NCBI GenBank assembly: GCA_027486005.1
Contig: JAIXPZ010000011.1
Coordinates: forward strand, 1-58,794
From: Legionellales bacterium
GTDB taxonomy: Bacteria; Pseudomonadota; Gammaproteobacteria; JAGOUN01
Direction of reading: 5' to 3'
Length of the DNA stretch: 58,794 nt
The notes under the pieces were generated by a model that was given only the letters and a program-made list of their open reading frames with translations, did not search any database and had not been told where the DNA came from. This document shows positions 33,435 through 42,388 of the stretch, piece by piece. Made by a program: the position numbers and the translations under genes. How positions within the stretch are numbered: the first letter of the stretch is position 1; each line of letters begins with the position of its first letter.

Positions 33435-36400
33435 ACATGTCAAAATTTTTTATAGACAGACCAGTACTCGCCAATGTCATTGCATTATTATTTATACTGA
33501 TAGGATTAGTTGCGCTTTATGCAATTCCGGTCTCACAATACCCTCCGATTGTTCCACCCACTATTTCTGTTACCGCCAACTATCCTGGCGCCGACGCAAA
33601 GACATTAATTAATACTGTCGCCTTGCCAATCGAACAGCAAATCAACGGTGTAGAAGGCATGCTTTACATGCAATCTACCAGCACCAATACTGGTAACTAT
33701 AGCTTGGTCGTTACTTTCGAAATTGGAAGCAATCTTAACTACAATCAAGTCTTAGTTCAAAATCGCGTTCAAGCAGCCTTAGCGCAATTGCCAGAATCAG
33801 TGCAACAACAAGGGGTTATGGTTCAACAAAAATCGACTGCAATTCTGCAATTCATCACGTTAACTGCAAAAAATGGTGAATACGACGGCTTATTTTTAAA
33901 TAATTATGCTGCAATTAATATGCAAAATGAACTTGCGCGTATTCCTGGCGTAGGTAATGTGCTGGTGTTTGGCAGTGGCGAATACGCCATGCGTATTTGG
34001 CTAGATCCCGGTAAAATGCAGCAATATGCTTTGATGCCTAGTGATGTGATCAATGCAATTAAAAATCAAAACAAGGAAGTCGCTGCTGGACAATTAGGCG
34101 CCACACCTGCCAATACAGGGCAATCCACGCAATTAACCGTGAATGTGCCAGGTCAATTAGCTGACGTAACACAATTTGAAAACATTATTGTTAAATCACA
34201 GACACCTTCCTCTACTGACCAAAGCTCAACAACCAGCCCAAGTGGTCAAGTGGTGCGAGTTAAAGATGTGGGTCATGTTGAATTAGGCTCAAGTAGCTAT
34301 AAGCAAACCGCACAGTTTGATCAAAAGCCAACCGCCGCAATTGGTATTTTTCAATTGCCCGGAGCAAATGCTTTAGATGTTGCACAAGCCGTGCGTGATT
34401 CTGTGGCAAAAATGGCAAAAAGCTTCCCTCCCGGCATGGAATATCACATTCCTTTCGATACCACTATCTTTGTTAAAGCCTCCGTAGAAGAAGTGTATAA
34501 AACACTGTTTGAAGCAGGGATTTTAGTATTATTAGTTATCGTCGTGTTTTTACAAAATTTTCGCGCCATTTTGGTACCAGCAACAACCGTTCCGGTGACG
34601 ATTATTGGTGCATTCGCTGCGATGGCTGCTCTTGGATATTCCGTCAACTTGCTCACCTTGTTTGGATTGGTATTAGCCATCGGTATTGTAGTCGATGACG
34701 CGATTGTAGTCGTGGAAGGCGTGACACAATACATTGAAAGAGGCATGGAACCCAAGCAAGCATCGATTGAAGCGATGAAACACTTACAGGGCCCGATTCT
34801 TGGAATTACCTTGGTCCTGATGGCAGTATTTATCCCTGCAGGCTTTTTACCGGGATTAACAGGCCAAATGTACGCGCAGTTTGCTTTGGTTATTGCTTCC
34901 ACTGCCTTAATTAGTGCTATCAACGCCATGACCTTGAAACCCACACAGTGTGCTTTGTGGTTAAAATCCATCGATCACAATGCCAAGAAAAACCGCTTTT
35001 TCCGCGCTTTTGATCGCTTTTATAATTCCTTGGAAAGTCGTTATGTCGCGATGATTGAACGTATGGTGCATAAAAGTGGCCAATATTCAATAATCGCAGG
35101 GATATTAGTAGTCATTGCTATTATTGGATTTGCACGCGTACCAACAGGTTTTGTACCACTAGAAGATCAAGGTTACATGATGATGAGCGTCCTGTTACCC
35201 GATAGCGCTTCCTTAGAGCGAACAAATAACACTTTAAATCGCTTAACCGCTGAGACATTAAAAGTGCCAGGAGTAAAAGATGCTATTGCTATTACAGGAA
35301 TTTCTCTTCTCGATAGTAACGCCGCCCTTCCCAACGCGGGCGTGATTTACATCATGCTTGAGGATTGGAGCGTTCGTGGTCGCAAACTAGGCTTACTCCC
35401 GATGTATACAGCACTGAATAAAGTTGCAAGCCAAGAAAAAAATGCCAAAGTATTAGTAGCCGTTCCACCGCCTATTCAGGGGCTCGGTCTCTCTGGCGGC
35501 GTACAGATGCAAGTAGAATTAACGGATGGCAGTTTCGATTATCGTAAATTACAACAAGCCACTGATAGCATTGTAAAATACTCCTTGGAAACACAACCAG
35601 CAGTTCAACGCATGCTGACTTCTTTTCGCGCGGAAGTACCACAGGTTTCTGCTCCTATCGATAGAACCAAAGCTGAAGCTATGGGGGTATCCATTGGCGA
35701 CGCGTTTGATACTTTACAAAGCTATTTAGGCTCTTCGTATGTCAATTTATTTAACAAATTTGGCCAAGTGTTTTCTGTCTATGTCCAAGCGAGTACGGAT
35801 ACAAGAATGACTGCAGAACAAATGCGTAATTACACCGTAAGAAATAGTAATGGCGATATGGTGCCGCTAGGAACAATGATTGATCTACAACCAGTGGTAG
35901 GTCCAGCGCTTGTGCCTTTATATAATTTATATCCTTCAGCAACCATAATAGGAATGGCCGCTAAAGGTTACAGTGCTGGCCAAGCGATGGATTCAATGGA
36001 AAAAGCTGCAGACTATATTTTACCGGCAGGCATGACTTATGAATGGACAAGTACTGCGTATCAACAAATCCTTGCCGGTAACGCAACCTATTACATTTTT
36101 GCCTTGGCATTAATCCTCGTTTACTTGGTGCTCGCAGGACAATATGAAAGCTGGATTACTCCTGCTGCTGTTTTATGTAGTATTCCATTAGCGCTTTTAG
36201 GAACCACAATCGTACTAACACTCTTAGCGCCGTTAGGAATGTCTAATGATATTTATACGCAAATTGGAGTTGTGCTGCTGATTGCACTTGCTGCAAAAAA
36301 TGCAATTCTGATTGTTGAAGTGGCACGCATAGAGCATGAAATGAATGGCAAAACGGTGATGGAAGCAGCGGTCTTGGGTGCAAAAACTCGATTTAGACCT

Positions 36401-36625
36401 ATTTTAATGACCTCATTTGCGTTCATTATGGGGGTATTACCACTGGTATTTTCATCCGGCGCGGGGGCGAATGCACGCCGTTCGATTGGTCTCGCGGTGT
36501 GTAGCGGAATGTTATCATCAACAGGTTTAGCCGTTATTTTTGTACCAACATTTTATGTATTTTTTCAAACATTGCATGTGAAATACAAAGAAAAACAAGC
36601 TGCAAAAAAACTATCTCAGGCTTAA
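33431..36625 (+). CDS. RND multidrug efflux pump (AcrB/MexB family)
   Basis: A 1064-residue HAE1-family transporter with 12 membrane spans and two large periplasmic loops. Helix 4 carries the proton-relay Asp pair in GIVVDDAIVVVEGV; the matching helix-10 Lys is in LIALAAKNAILIVEVAR. The opening MSKFFIDRPVLANVIALL is characteristic. It works with the adaptor and channel genes just upstream as a tripartite drug pump. No regulator gene adjoins the operon. Confidence 0.96.
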   Translation: MNMSKFFIDRPVLANVIALLFILIGLVALYAIPVSQYPPIVPPTISVTANYPGADAKTLINTVALPIEQQINGVEGMLYMQSTSTNTGNYSLVVTFEIGSNLNYNQVLVQNRVQAALAQLPESVQQQGVMVQQKSTAILQFITLTAKNGEYDGLFLNNYAAINMQNELARIPGVGNVLVFGSGEYAMRIWLDPGKMQQYALMPSDVINAIKNQNKEVAAGQLGATPANTGQSTQLTVNVPGQLADVTQFENIIVKSQTPSSTDQSSTTSPSGQVVRVKDVGHVELGSSSYKQTAQFDQKPTAAIGIFQLPGANALDVAQAVRDSVAKMAKSFPPGMEYHIPFDTTIFVKASVEEVYKTLFEAGILVLLVIVVFLQNFRAILVPATTVPVTIIGAFAAMAALGYSVNLLTLFGLVLAIGIVVDDAIVVVEGVTQYIERGMEPKQASIEAMKHLQGPILGITLVLMAVFIPAGFLPGLTGQMYAQFALVIASTALISAINAMTLKPTQCALWLKSIDHNAKKNRFFRAFDRFYNSLESRYVAMIERMVHKSGQYSIIAGILVVIAIIGFARVPTGFVPLEDQGYMMMSVLLPDSASLERTNNTLNRLTAETLKVPGVKDAIAITGISLLDSNAALPNAGVIYIMLEDWSVRGRKLGLLPMYTALNKVASQEKNAKVLVAVPPPIQGLGLSGGVQMQVELTDGSFDYRKLQQATDSIVKYSLETQPAVQRMLTSFRAEVPQVSAPIDRTKAEAMGVSIGDAFDTLQSYLGSSYVNLFNKFGQVFSVYVQASTDTRMTAEQMRNYTVRNSNGDMVPLGTMIDLQPVVGPALVPLYNLYPSATIIGMAAKGYSAGQAMDSMEKAADYILPAGMTYEWTSTAYQQILAGNATYYIFALALILVYLVLAGQYESWITPAAVLCSIPLALLGTTIVLTLLAPLGMSNDIYTQIGVVLLIALAAKNAILIVEVARIEHEMNGKTVMEAAVLGAKTRFRPILMTSFAFIMGVLPLVFSSGAGANARRSIGLAVCSGMLSSTGLAVIFVPTFYVFFQTLHVKYKEKQAAKKLSQA

Positions 36626-36638
36626 TCTCCCTTCTGAC

Positions 36639-36726
36639 ATGCTCAAAAATGACATTTTCTATTTTTGAGCATATTGATTTTATTGGTTATCATGCTCATA
36701 ATTGACTTTTTACACTTTTGAGCATG
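36639..36726. promoter_or_regulatory. Two TGCTCA palindromes before an AAA ATPase
   Basis: ATGCTCAAAAAT (36639-36650) and ATTTTTGAGCAT (36661-36672) form a perfect 12-bp stem. CATGCTCA (36691-36698) and TGAGCATG (36719-36726) form a second. The left arms also match as direct repeats (ATGCTCAaaAaTGAC). The second palindrome ends 7 bp before the ATPase start codon. They may be operators for that gene; the first could also cap the efflux-operon mRNA. Confidence 0.65.
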
Positions 36727-36733
36727 TTAACTG

Positions 36734-38176
36734 ATGCCATCAAATACCCAACCTTTTATTGGCCGCTCTCTGGAATTACAAAAATTTCGGGATATTGCCA
36801 ATCAATCCGGGCCACAATTAGTCGTGATCACTGGTCGACGACGGGTTGGAAAAAGCCGCCTTGCCCAAGAAGCCTCACAAAGTAAGACTTTCTTTTCCTT
36901 TGCTGGCCTAGCGCCTATCGAGGGAATTACTGCACAAATGCAACGCGATAACTTTGGACGGCAACTCGCTAAAATTCTTGGTATCGCTCCTATCACATTT
37001 ACGGATTGGAGTGATGCTTTTTATGCCTTATCAAGCGCGTTACCTATTCATCCAACGGTTGTTCTTTTAGATGAAATTTCGTGGATGGCGGCCAAAGATC
37101 CTACTTTTATTCCGAAGCTGAAAACTTGGTGGGATTTGGAAATGCCAAAGCACCCGGCAGTTACATTGGTACTTTGTGGTTCAGTATCCACTTGGGTTGA
37201 AAAAAATATTATTCAAAGTACTGCTTTTTTTGGAAGAATTGCATTAATCATGCATCTTTCCCCGCTTTCCATTAGCGAATCCGCTGAGCTACTAAAATCA
37301 CGTGGCTTTAAAGGCTCAACATATGAAATTTATAAAATTTTGGCAGTAACCGGTGGCATTCCTTGGTATCTGGAACAGATTCAATCTTCTTATATGGCAG
37401 ATCAAAATATTCAACGATTATGTTTTGAAAAAAATGGCTTGCTCACCACTGAGTTTGACCGGATTTTTCATGATTTATTTAATGGTTCAGGACAAATTTA
37501 TAAAAAAATAATGACTATTTTAAGCGCTGGCATGAAAACTTTGTCTGAAATTCGCGCGCAAATAGATTATGCAAAAAGCGGAACCCTTAGTACTTTATTA
37601 CAGCATTTAAAAATTGCTGGTTTTATTTCACAACATCCACAATGGTCTATCAATACAGGCAAAACTGGCAAACAAACACTGTATCGTTTAAGCGATAGCT
37701 ATACACGTTTTTATTTAAAATACATTGCACCCAATCGCCTCAAAATCGATCAGAATACTTATCAAGGTTTGAATCTCGAACAGCTACCCAACTGGCCCAG
37801 TATATTGGGGTTACAAGTTGAAAATTTGTTACTTGAAAATCGACCTTTACTATTAAAATGTTTGGGCATTATGAATGCCGATATTATTGCCGATAATCCT
37901 TACTGGCAGCGACCCACTTTAAAAAAGAAAGGCTGCCAAATTGATTATTTAATCCAAACCCGCACTCACAATTTATTTGTTTGTGAATTTAAATTTAAAC
38001 GCAATGAAATCGGTATTGAAATTATTGATGAAATGCGTGATAAAATTAGCCGACTTTATTTTCCTCGCGGCATGGCCGCCGTCCCTGTGTTATTTCACTT
38101 AGGTGACGTTTCTGCCTCCGTGTATGATCAACAATATTTTTATCGTATTATCGATATTGGAGAGTGGATTCAATAA
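36734..38176 (+). CDS. AAA ATPase with DUF234 nuclease-like domain
   Basis: A 480-residue ATPase of the archaeal-type DUF234 group. Walker A is TGRRRVGKSRLA (about residues 33-44), Walker B VVLLDEISWMA and sensor 1 LVLCGSVSTW. A winged-helix segment (AGMKTLSEIRAQIDYAKSGTLSTLLQHLKIAGFI) follows. The C-terminus has a complete PD-(D/E)xK pattern: IDYLI, then CEFKF. Function is not established for this family. It differs in sequence from the ATPase at 15280 but shares the overall design and upstream palindromes. It ends adjacent to the convergent lysS. Confidence 0.85.
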   Translation: MPSNTQPFIGRSLELQKFRDIANQSGPQLVVITGRRRVGKSRLAQEASQSKTFFSFAGLAPIEGITAQMQRDNFGRQLAKILGIAPITFTDWSDAFYALSSALPIHPTVVLLDEISWMAAKDPTFIPKLKTWWDLEMPKHPAVTLVLCGSVSTWVEKNIIQSTAFFGRIALIMHLSPLSISESAELLKSRGFKGSTYEIYKILAVTGGIPWYLEQIQSSYMADQNIQRLCFEKNGLLTTEFDRIFHDLFNGSGQIYKKIMTILSAGMKTLSEIRAQIDYAKSGTLSTLLQHLKIAGFISQHPQWSINTGKTGKQTLYRLSDSYTRFYLKYIAPNRLKIDQNTYQGLNLEQLPNWPSILGLQVENLLLENRPLLLKCLGIMNADIIADNPYWQRPTLKKKGCQIDYLIQTRTHNLFVCEFKFKRNEIGIEIIDEMRDKISRLYFPRGMAAVPVLFHLGDVSASVYDQQYFYRIIDIGEWIQ

Positions 38177-39694
38177 TTATTCATGCCGCATCAATGGGAA
38201 TAAAATCACATCACGAATCGATGGTGAGTTAGTGAATAACATTGTTAAACGATCAATTCCAATTCCCTCGCCCGCTGTGGGTGGCAATCCATGTTCCAAT
38301 GCGCGCACATAATCTTCATCGTAGGGCATCGCTTCATCATCGCCAGCGGCTTTATCTTGCACTTGTTTTTGGAAACGCTCTGCTTGATCTTCATAATCAT
38401 TTAATTCGGAAAATCCATTGGCAATTTCTCGTCCCCCGATAAAAAGCTCGAATCGATCGGTAATAAAAGGATCCTGATTATTGCATCTTGCCAACGGTGA
38501 GACTTCCGCTGGATATTCAGTAATAAACGTCGGTTGAATCAACAGATGCTCAGCAGTAGCCTCAAAAATCTCTATTTGAATTTTTCCTAATCCATAACTC
38601 GGCTGTAATTTAATTTTTAAATTTTTAGCGATAGATTTAGCTTTCTCTAACTCATCTAAATCACTCATTTTTACATCAGGATTAAAATGCACGATAGCAT
38701 CTTTCACTGTCATACGCGCAAATGGTTTTGAAAAATCGATATGATGCTCTTGATAGTCAATCGCTGTATTTCCGCAGACTTGCAGCGCTAATCTTTTAAA
38801 TAATTCTTCAGTCATGTCCATTAATTCTTTATAATCGGCATACGCTTGATAAAATTCCAACATGGTGAATTCTGGATTATGCCGTGTTGATAGCCCTTCG
38901 TTTCTAAAGTTGCGATTAATTTCAAATACGCGCTCCATTCCACCAACGACTAATCGTTTCAAATAAAGCTCAGGTGCAATACGTAAATATAACTCCATAT
39001 CTAATGCGTTATGATGAGTCACAAAAGGTTTAGCCAATGCGCCGCCAGCAATCGCGTGTAACATCGGTGTTTCTACTTCAATATAACGACGCTCAGTCAA
39101 AAATTGACGAATACCATTGATAATTTTTGAACGCGCTTCAAATACTTTACGTGACTCTTCATTTACCATGATATCTAAATAACGTTGACGATAACGCGAT
39201 TCGATATTCGTCAAACCATGAAATTTATCCGGTAATGGGCGCAATGATTTTGTCAGCAACTCTACCGTTTCAACATGCACGGACAATTCACCCGTTTTAG
39301 TAATGAACAGAAAACCAGTCGCACCTAAAATGTCACCTAAATCCCAATGCTTAAATGTTTCGTACACATCATCAGAAACATCATTTTGACGCACATATAA
39401 TTGAATATGCCCGGTCATGTCTTGTAAATGAACAAAGCTTGCCTTGCCCATGACACGACGCATCATCATACGCCCAGCGATTTTCACCTGAATTTTATTT
39501 TCTTCGAGAGCTTCTTTCGTCAACTCACCATATTTTTGATGAAGATCTGCCGCGAATTCATCACGTCGAAAATGATTAGGAAACGCATTGTCAGAGCTTT
39601 GACGCAACTGCGTTAGTTTTTCTCGACGCAAAGCAATTAATTCATTTTCATTGATTTCATTATGTTGATTTTCTAATTCGATTTTTTCGCTCAT
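38177..39694 (-). CDS. lysS: Lysyl-tRNA synthetase, class II
   Basis: A 505-residue class II enzyme. Motif 2 is [24 protein letters not shown], motif 3 [15 protein letters not shown]. The N-terminal OB-fold anticodon-binding domain is seen around [22 protein letters not shown]. It follows prfB after 3 bp, the conserved prfB-lysS pairing of gammaproteobacteria. Confidence 0.97.
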   Translation of the reverse strand: MSEKIELENQHNEINENELIALRREKLTQLRQSSDNAFPNHFRRDEFAADLHQKYGELTKEALEENKIQVKIAGRMMMRRVMGKASFVHLQDMTGHIQLYVRQNDVSDDVYETFKHWDLGDILGATGFLFITKTGELSVHVETVELLTKSLRPLPDKFHGLTNIESRYRQRYLDIMVNEESRKVFEARSKIINGIRQFLTERRYIEVETPMLHAIAGGALAKPFVTHHNALDMELYLRIAPELYLKRLVVGGMERVFEINRNFRNEGLSTRHNPEFTMLEFYQAYADYKELMDMTEELFKRLALQVCGNTAIDYQEHHIDFSKPFARMTVKDAIVHFNPDVKMSDLDELEKAKSIAKNLKIKLQPSYGLGKIQIEIFEATAEHLLIQPTFITEYPAEVSPLARCNNQDPFITDRFELFIGGREIANGFSELNDYEDQAERFQKQVQDKAAGDDEAMPYDEDYVRALEHGLPPTAGEGIGIDRLTMLFTNSPSIRDVILFPLMRHE

Positions 39695-39697
39695 TGA

Positions 39698-40805
39698 CTA
39701 TACCCCTGACTTTAAAGTTGTTTCTATAAACTTATCTAACATTTTTCCGCCATCTAACACATCTTGTGTATTACCTGTTTCAAACTTGGTGCGTAAATCT
39801 TTAATACGGGAATCATCCAAAACATAAGAACGAATTTGACTGCCCCAAGTAATTTCCGATTTACTATCTTCTAATGCTTGTTTTTCTACATTACGTTTTT
39901 GTATCTCTAAGTCATACAATTTAGATTTTAATTGCTTCATCGCCTCTGCGCGATTTTTATGTTGTGACCTATCGCTTTGACATTGCACCACAATATTGCT
40001 AGGCAAATGCGTAATTCGGATCGCCGAATCTGTTCGGTTGACGTGCTGACCACCGGCGCCACTTGCACGATAAGTATCAATACGTAAATCTGCTGGGTTA
40101 ATTTCAACCTCAATATCATCATCCACTTCAGGCGTAACAAATACCGCTGCAAACGATGTATGGCGACGATTGCCTGAATCAAAAGGCGATTTTCGTACTA
40201 AACGATGCACTCCTGACTCTGTACGCAACCAACCGTAAGCAAAATCACCACTGAATTTAATCGTTGCACTTTTAATACCAGCGACATCTCCTGGTGAGGC
40301 TTCAATGAGTTCCACTGTAAACCCCTGCCGCTCACCCCAGCGCAAATACATGCGTAATAACATTTCCGCCCAATCTTGGGCTTCTGTACCACCGGACCCT
40401 GATTGAATATCTAAATACGCCGGTTGCTTATCCATTTTGCCTGAAAACATGCGACAAAATTCTAAGTGTTCTACTTGAGCGATTAAAGGTACAACTTCTT
40501 CGGTGAGCTCAGCTAATGCCGATTCGTCATTATCCATGGCAATCATTTCCAATAGAGCTAGCGACTCTTGTAACTCTTTTTCCAAAGTAACAATGACATT
40601 GACCACCGCTTCAAGTTGGACTTTTTCTTTACCCAAAATCTGGGCTTTTTCAGGATCATTCCATAGGCTAGGACTTTCTAATTCACGAATAACTTCTTCC
40701 AAACGCTCGGCTTTGGCATCAAAGTCAAAGATACCCCCTAAGGCCGGCGGTGCGTTGCATAAGGTCTTGAATGCTGTATTTAAGCGGATTGGTTTCGATA
40801 GTCAT
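39698..40805 (-). CDS. prfB: Peptide chain release factor 2, with programmed frameshift
   Basis: Release factor 2 ends translation at UGA and UAA. The main frame (39698-40702 and upstream) contains the stop-recognition tripeptide SPF (KSPFDSG) and the catalytic GGQ ([13 protein letters not shown]). The N-terminal 26 codons lie in another frame beginning at ATG 40805 ([15 protein letters not shown]), joined by a +1 shift at CTT-TGA-C (40724-40730). The full product is about 368 residues, as in E. coli. No strong ribosome site is visible before the ATG. lysS follows. Confidence 0.96.
40724..40739 (-). promoter_or_regulatory. prfB +1 frameshift site
   Basis: On the minus strand AGGGGG (40739-40734), three bases, CTT and TGA followed by C reproduce the E. 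coli prfB frameshift signal exactly. Low release factor 2 lets the ribosome slip at CTT-TGA and restore its own supply. Confidence 0.95.
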
Positions 40806-40970
40806 AAAAAAATGTATTTAAGATATAGGTCCGCTAGTATACAGGAGTTTCGCGTTTCGTGAATGACCGGCCTGAAAATTAACCTCACCTCTTGTGTTTT
40901 TCATAACAAGTATAGTAGCATTCTTGTTGAAATAGGGTTCAAAGAATGCTTAAAACATGGAGATGGTGAA

Positions 40971-41315
40971 ATGAGAAAATTTTTGCGTAGTTTTTTGTTC
41001 ATTTTAGTGCTAGCAGGACAACAAGGATTTGCAGCATCAGTTGCATGCAGCACTTTGATTGCAGACTATTGTCCTAACTTTCATAATACAACTCAGGCTG
41101 ATTGTGAGTCTCACTACCAACTGACTGGCGGGCAGCCAGACAGCTGCACTGAGGCGAATGCACAAACAAGAAACGCTTGTAAAGAGGCGGGGGGAAAGTG
41201 GGTGAGAGACCGCGGTCACAGCTCCTGGACGTGTGATTGTACAACGTCGAATGTTGCGTGTAAGTGGAAATCTGGTGGCTGCTTCGGAAGTGGTAATGTG
41301 TGTACCACTGGGTAA
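40971..41315 (+). CDS. Small secreted cysteine-rich protein
   Basis: A 114-residue protein from ATG 40971, with GGAG 8 bases upstream; a longer frame from 40863 lacks a ribosome site. The signal peptide (MRKFLRSFLFILVLAGQQGFAA) is clear. The mature ~92 residues contain ten Cys, enough for five disulfides, including CDCTTSNVACKW and GGCFGSGNVC. No family is recognised. A periplasmic or host-directed disulfide-rich protein is possible. It is divergent from prfB and stands alone. Confidence 0.6.
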   Translation: MRKFLRSFLFILVLAGQQGFAASVACSTLIADYCPNFHNTTQADCESHYQLTGGQPDSCTEANAQTRNACKEAGGKWVRDRGHSSWTCDCTTSNVACKWKSGGCFGSGNVCTTG

Positions 41316-41344
41316 TCTTCTACGCTTACAGTTTTTCCGGTCAG

Positions 41345-41366
41345 AGGGTCAGTTGACTCTGACCCT
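41345..41366. repeat. REP-like palindrome, possible terminator
   Basis: AGGGTCAG-ttgact-CTGACCCT is a perfect 8-bp stem, 30 bp past the stop of the cysteine-rich gene, with an overlapping TCAGAG/CTCTGA pair. Its sequence resembles the GGGTCAGAGTC..GACCC palindromes dispersed in many proteobacteria. No T-run follows. Confidence 0.6.
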
Positions 41367-41429
41367 TATATACCCCTAACAAACAACTTGCTATAGTGTC
41401 ACTAATAACTTGTTTTAATTGAAACAATC

Positions 41430-42158
41430 ATGCAAAACCCTAAAGAGAAAACATCGACAAAAAAGCGACACTCGTCTGAACTGACTGTTCCCACGCCACT
41501 ATTCTCAAACTTTTACCAAGATCAATACCGTCGAACCGTTTTTGCAACAGCAACCGTAACGCTGACAAATCTGATTTGCGTCTTTTTGATTATTTTCCTA
41601 TTGTTGCAAAAACCTGCAGATATTTATGTGCCTGCCGAAGAGGCTCAAGCACTTAATCCTTCTTCTCTAGCAATTAGTAACTATACTATCACCCCTAAAA
41701 TCCCTATTGATCAAACTAATTTTCAAGAAGAAGAGATTAACCAGTGGCTGCTGCGTACGGTAATACAGCTATTTAGTTACGACCTACAACAATACCCTAC
41801 GCAGCTTAAAGCTAATCTAGATTACCTACTCCCTGAAACGCAAAACTCCTACCTTTCAATCTTGAATACTATCGCGAATTTTGGAGAATACACTACAAAA
41901 GATACTATCGTAAGTGTTGTGCATCCTAAAGGCGCGCCCTCTCTTTATGATCAAGGCATAACATCTGGACGATATTATTGGGTATTTGATATTCCAATCG
42001 AAGTACAATTTTCAGGGAGCATCATTCTTCCCACCCAAAGCATGAACTTGCGGATTATCATTGCAAGAACTTCCATGGATAATGATGTTTATGGCATTAA
42101 AATTGCCTCAATAACCGCGAGTAATATGAGACGAAGCGGTACATTGGCGCCGTTGTAG
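41430..42158 (+). CDS. IcmL/DotI-like type IVB secretion protein
   Basis: A 242-residue bitopic membrane protein with a short cytosolic N-terminus, then one membrane helix (residues ~38-59) and a periplasmic domain. FYQDQYRRTVFATATVTLTNLICVFL, EEEINQWLLRTVIQLFSYDLQQYPTQL and SGRYYWVFDIPIEVQFSGSI follow the IcmL/DotI pattern (YRDNFRR, W..A...aytfdf..Y, ysWkv..P). DotI is part of the inner-membrane complex of Dot/Icm systems. No other dot/icm genes adjoin, so it is an orphan paralogue. A GTAGGGGCGA repeat covers its stop codon. Confidence 0.7.
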   Translation: MQNPKEKTSTKKRHSSELTVPTPLFSNFYQDQYRRTVFATATVTLTNLICVFLIIFLLLQKPADIYVPAEEAQALNPSSLAISNYTITPKIPIDQTNFQEEEINQWLLRTVIQLFSYDLQQYPTQLKANLDYLLPETQNSYLSILNTIANFGEYTTKDTIVSVVHPKGAPSLYDQGITSGRYYWVFDIPIEVQFSGSIILPTQSMNLRIIIARTSMDNDVYGIKIASITASNMRRSGTLAPL

Positions 42159-42164
42159 GGGCGA
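42153..42164. repeat. GTAGGGGCGA repeat over the icmL-like stop codon
   Basis: TTGTAGGGGCGA matches the reverse complement of 13150-13161. The TAG of the icmL-like gene lies inside it, so the repeat may have supplied the stop. Confidence 0.5.
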
Positions 42165-42388
42165 GTGGCACTTGCACTCTTAAAAAAAAGATCAAGGGGG
42201 GCAGAGTATTCAGAAAATTAATGACAGGCTGAATTCGCATTCTGTTAAGCCTGAAGAATTTTCTCCACGCATGAAGCCGGTTAGTTATGAAAAAAATCAT
42301 CTTGTTTTTTCATGAAATGCGAGAAGTGAAGCAAGAAGTGTTTGAATTAATCGGGCTGTTGGAAAAAATAAAATTACCAGGAGTCATA

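Noticed and set aside
34444-34971. Minus-strand 175-codon frame
   Set aside because: Lies wholly within the RND pump gene on the other strand, with no family features.
42287-42388. Amylase start 34 codons upstream
   Set aside because: It would bury the signal peptide, while ATG 42389 has AGGAG at the right distance.
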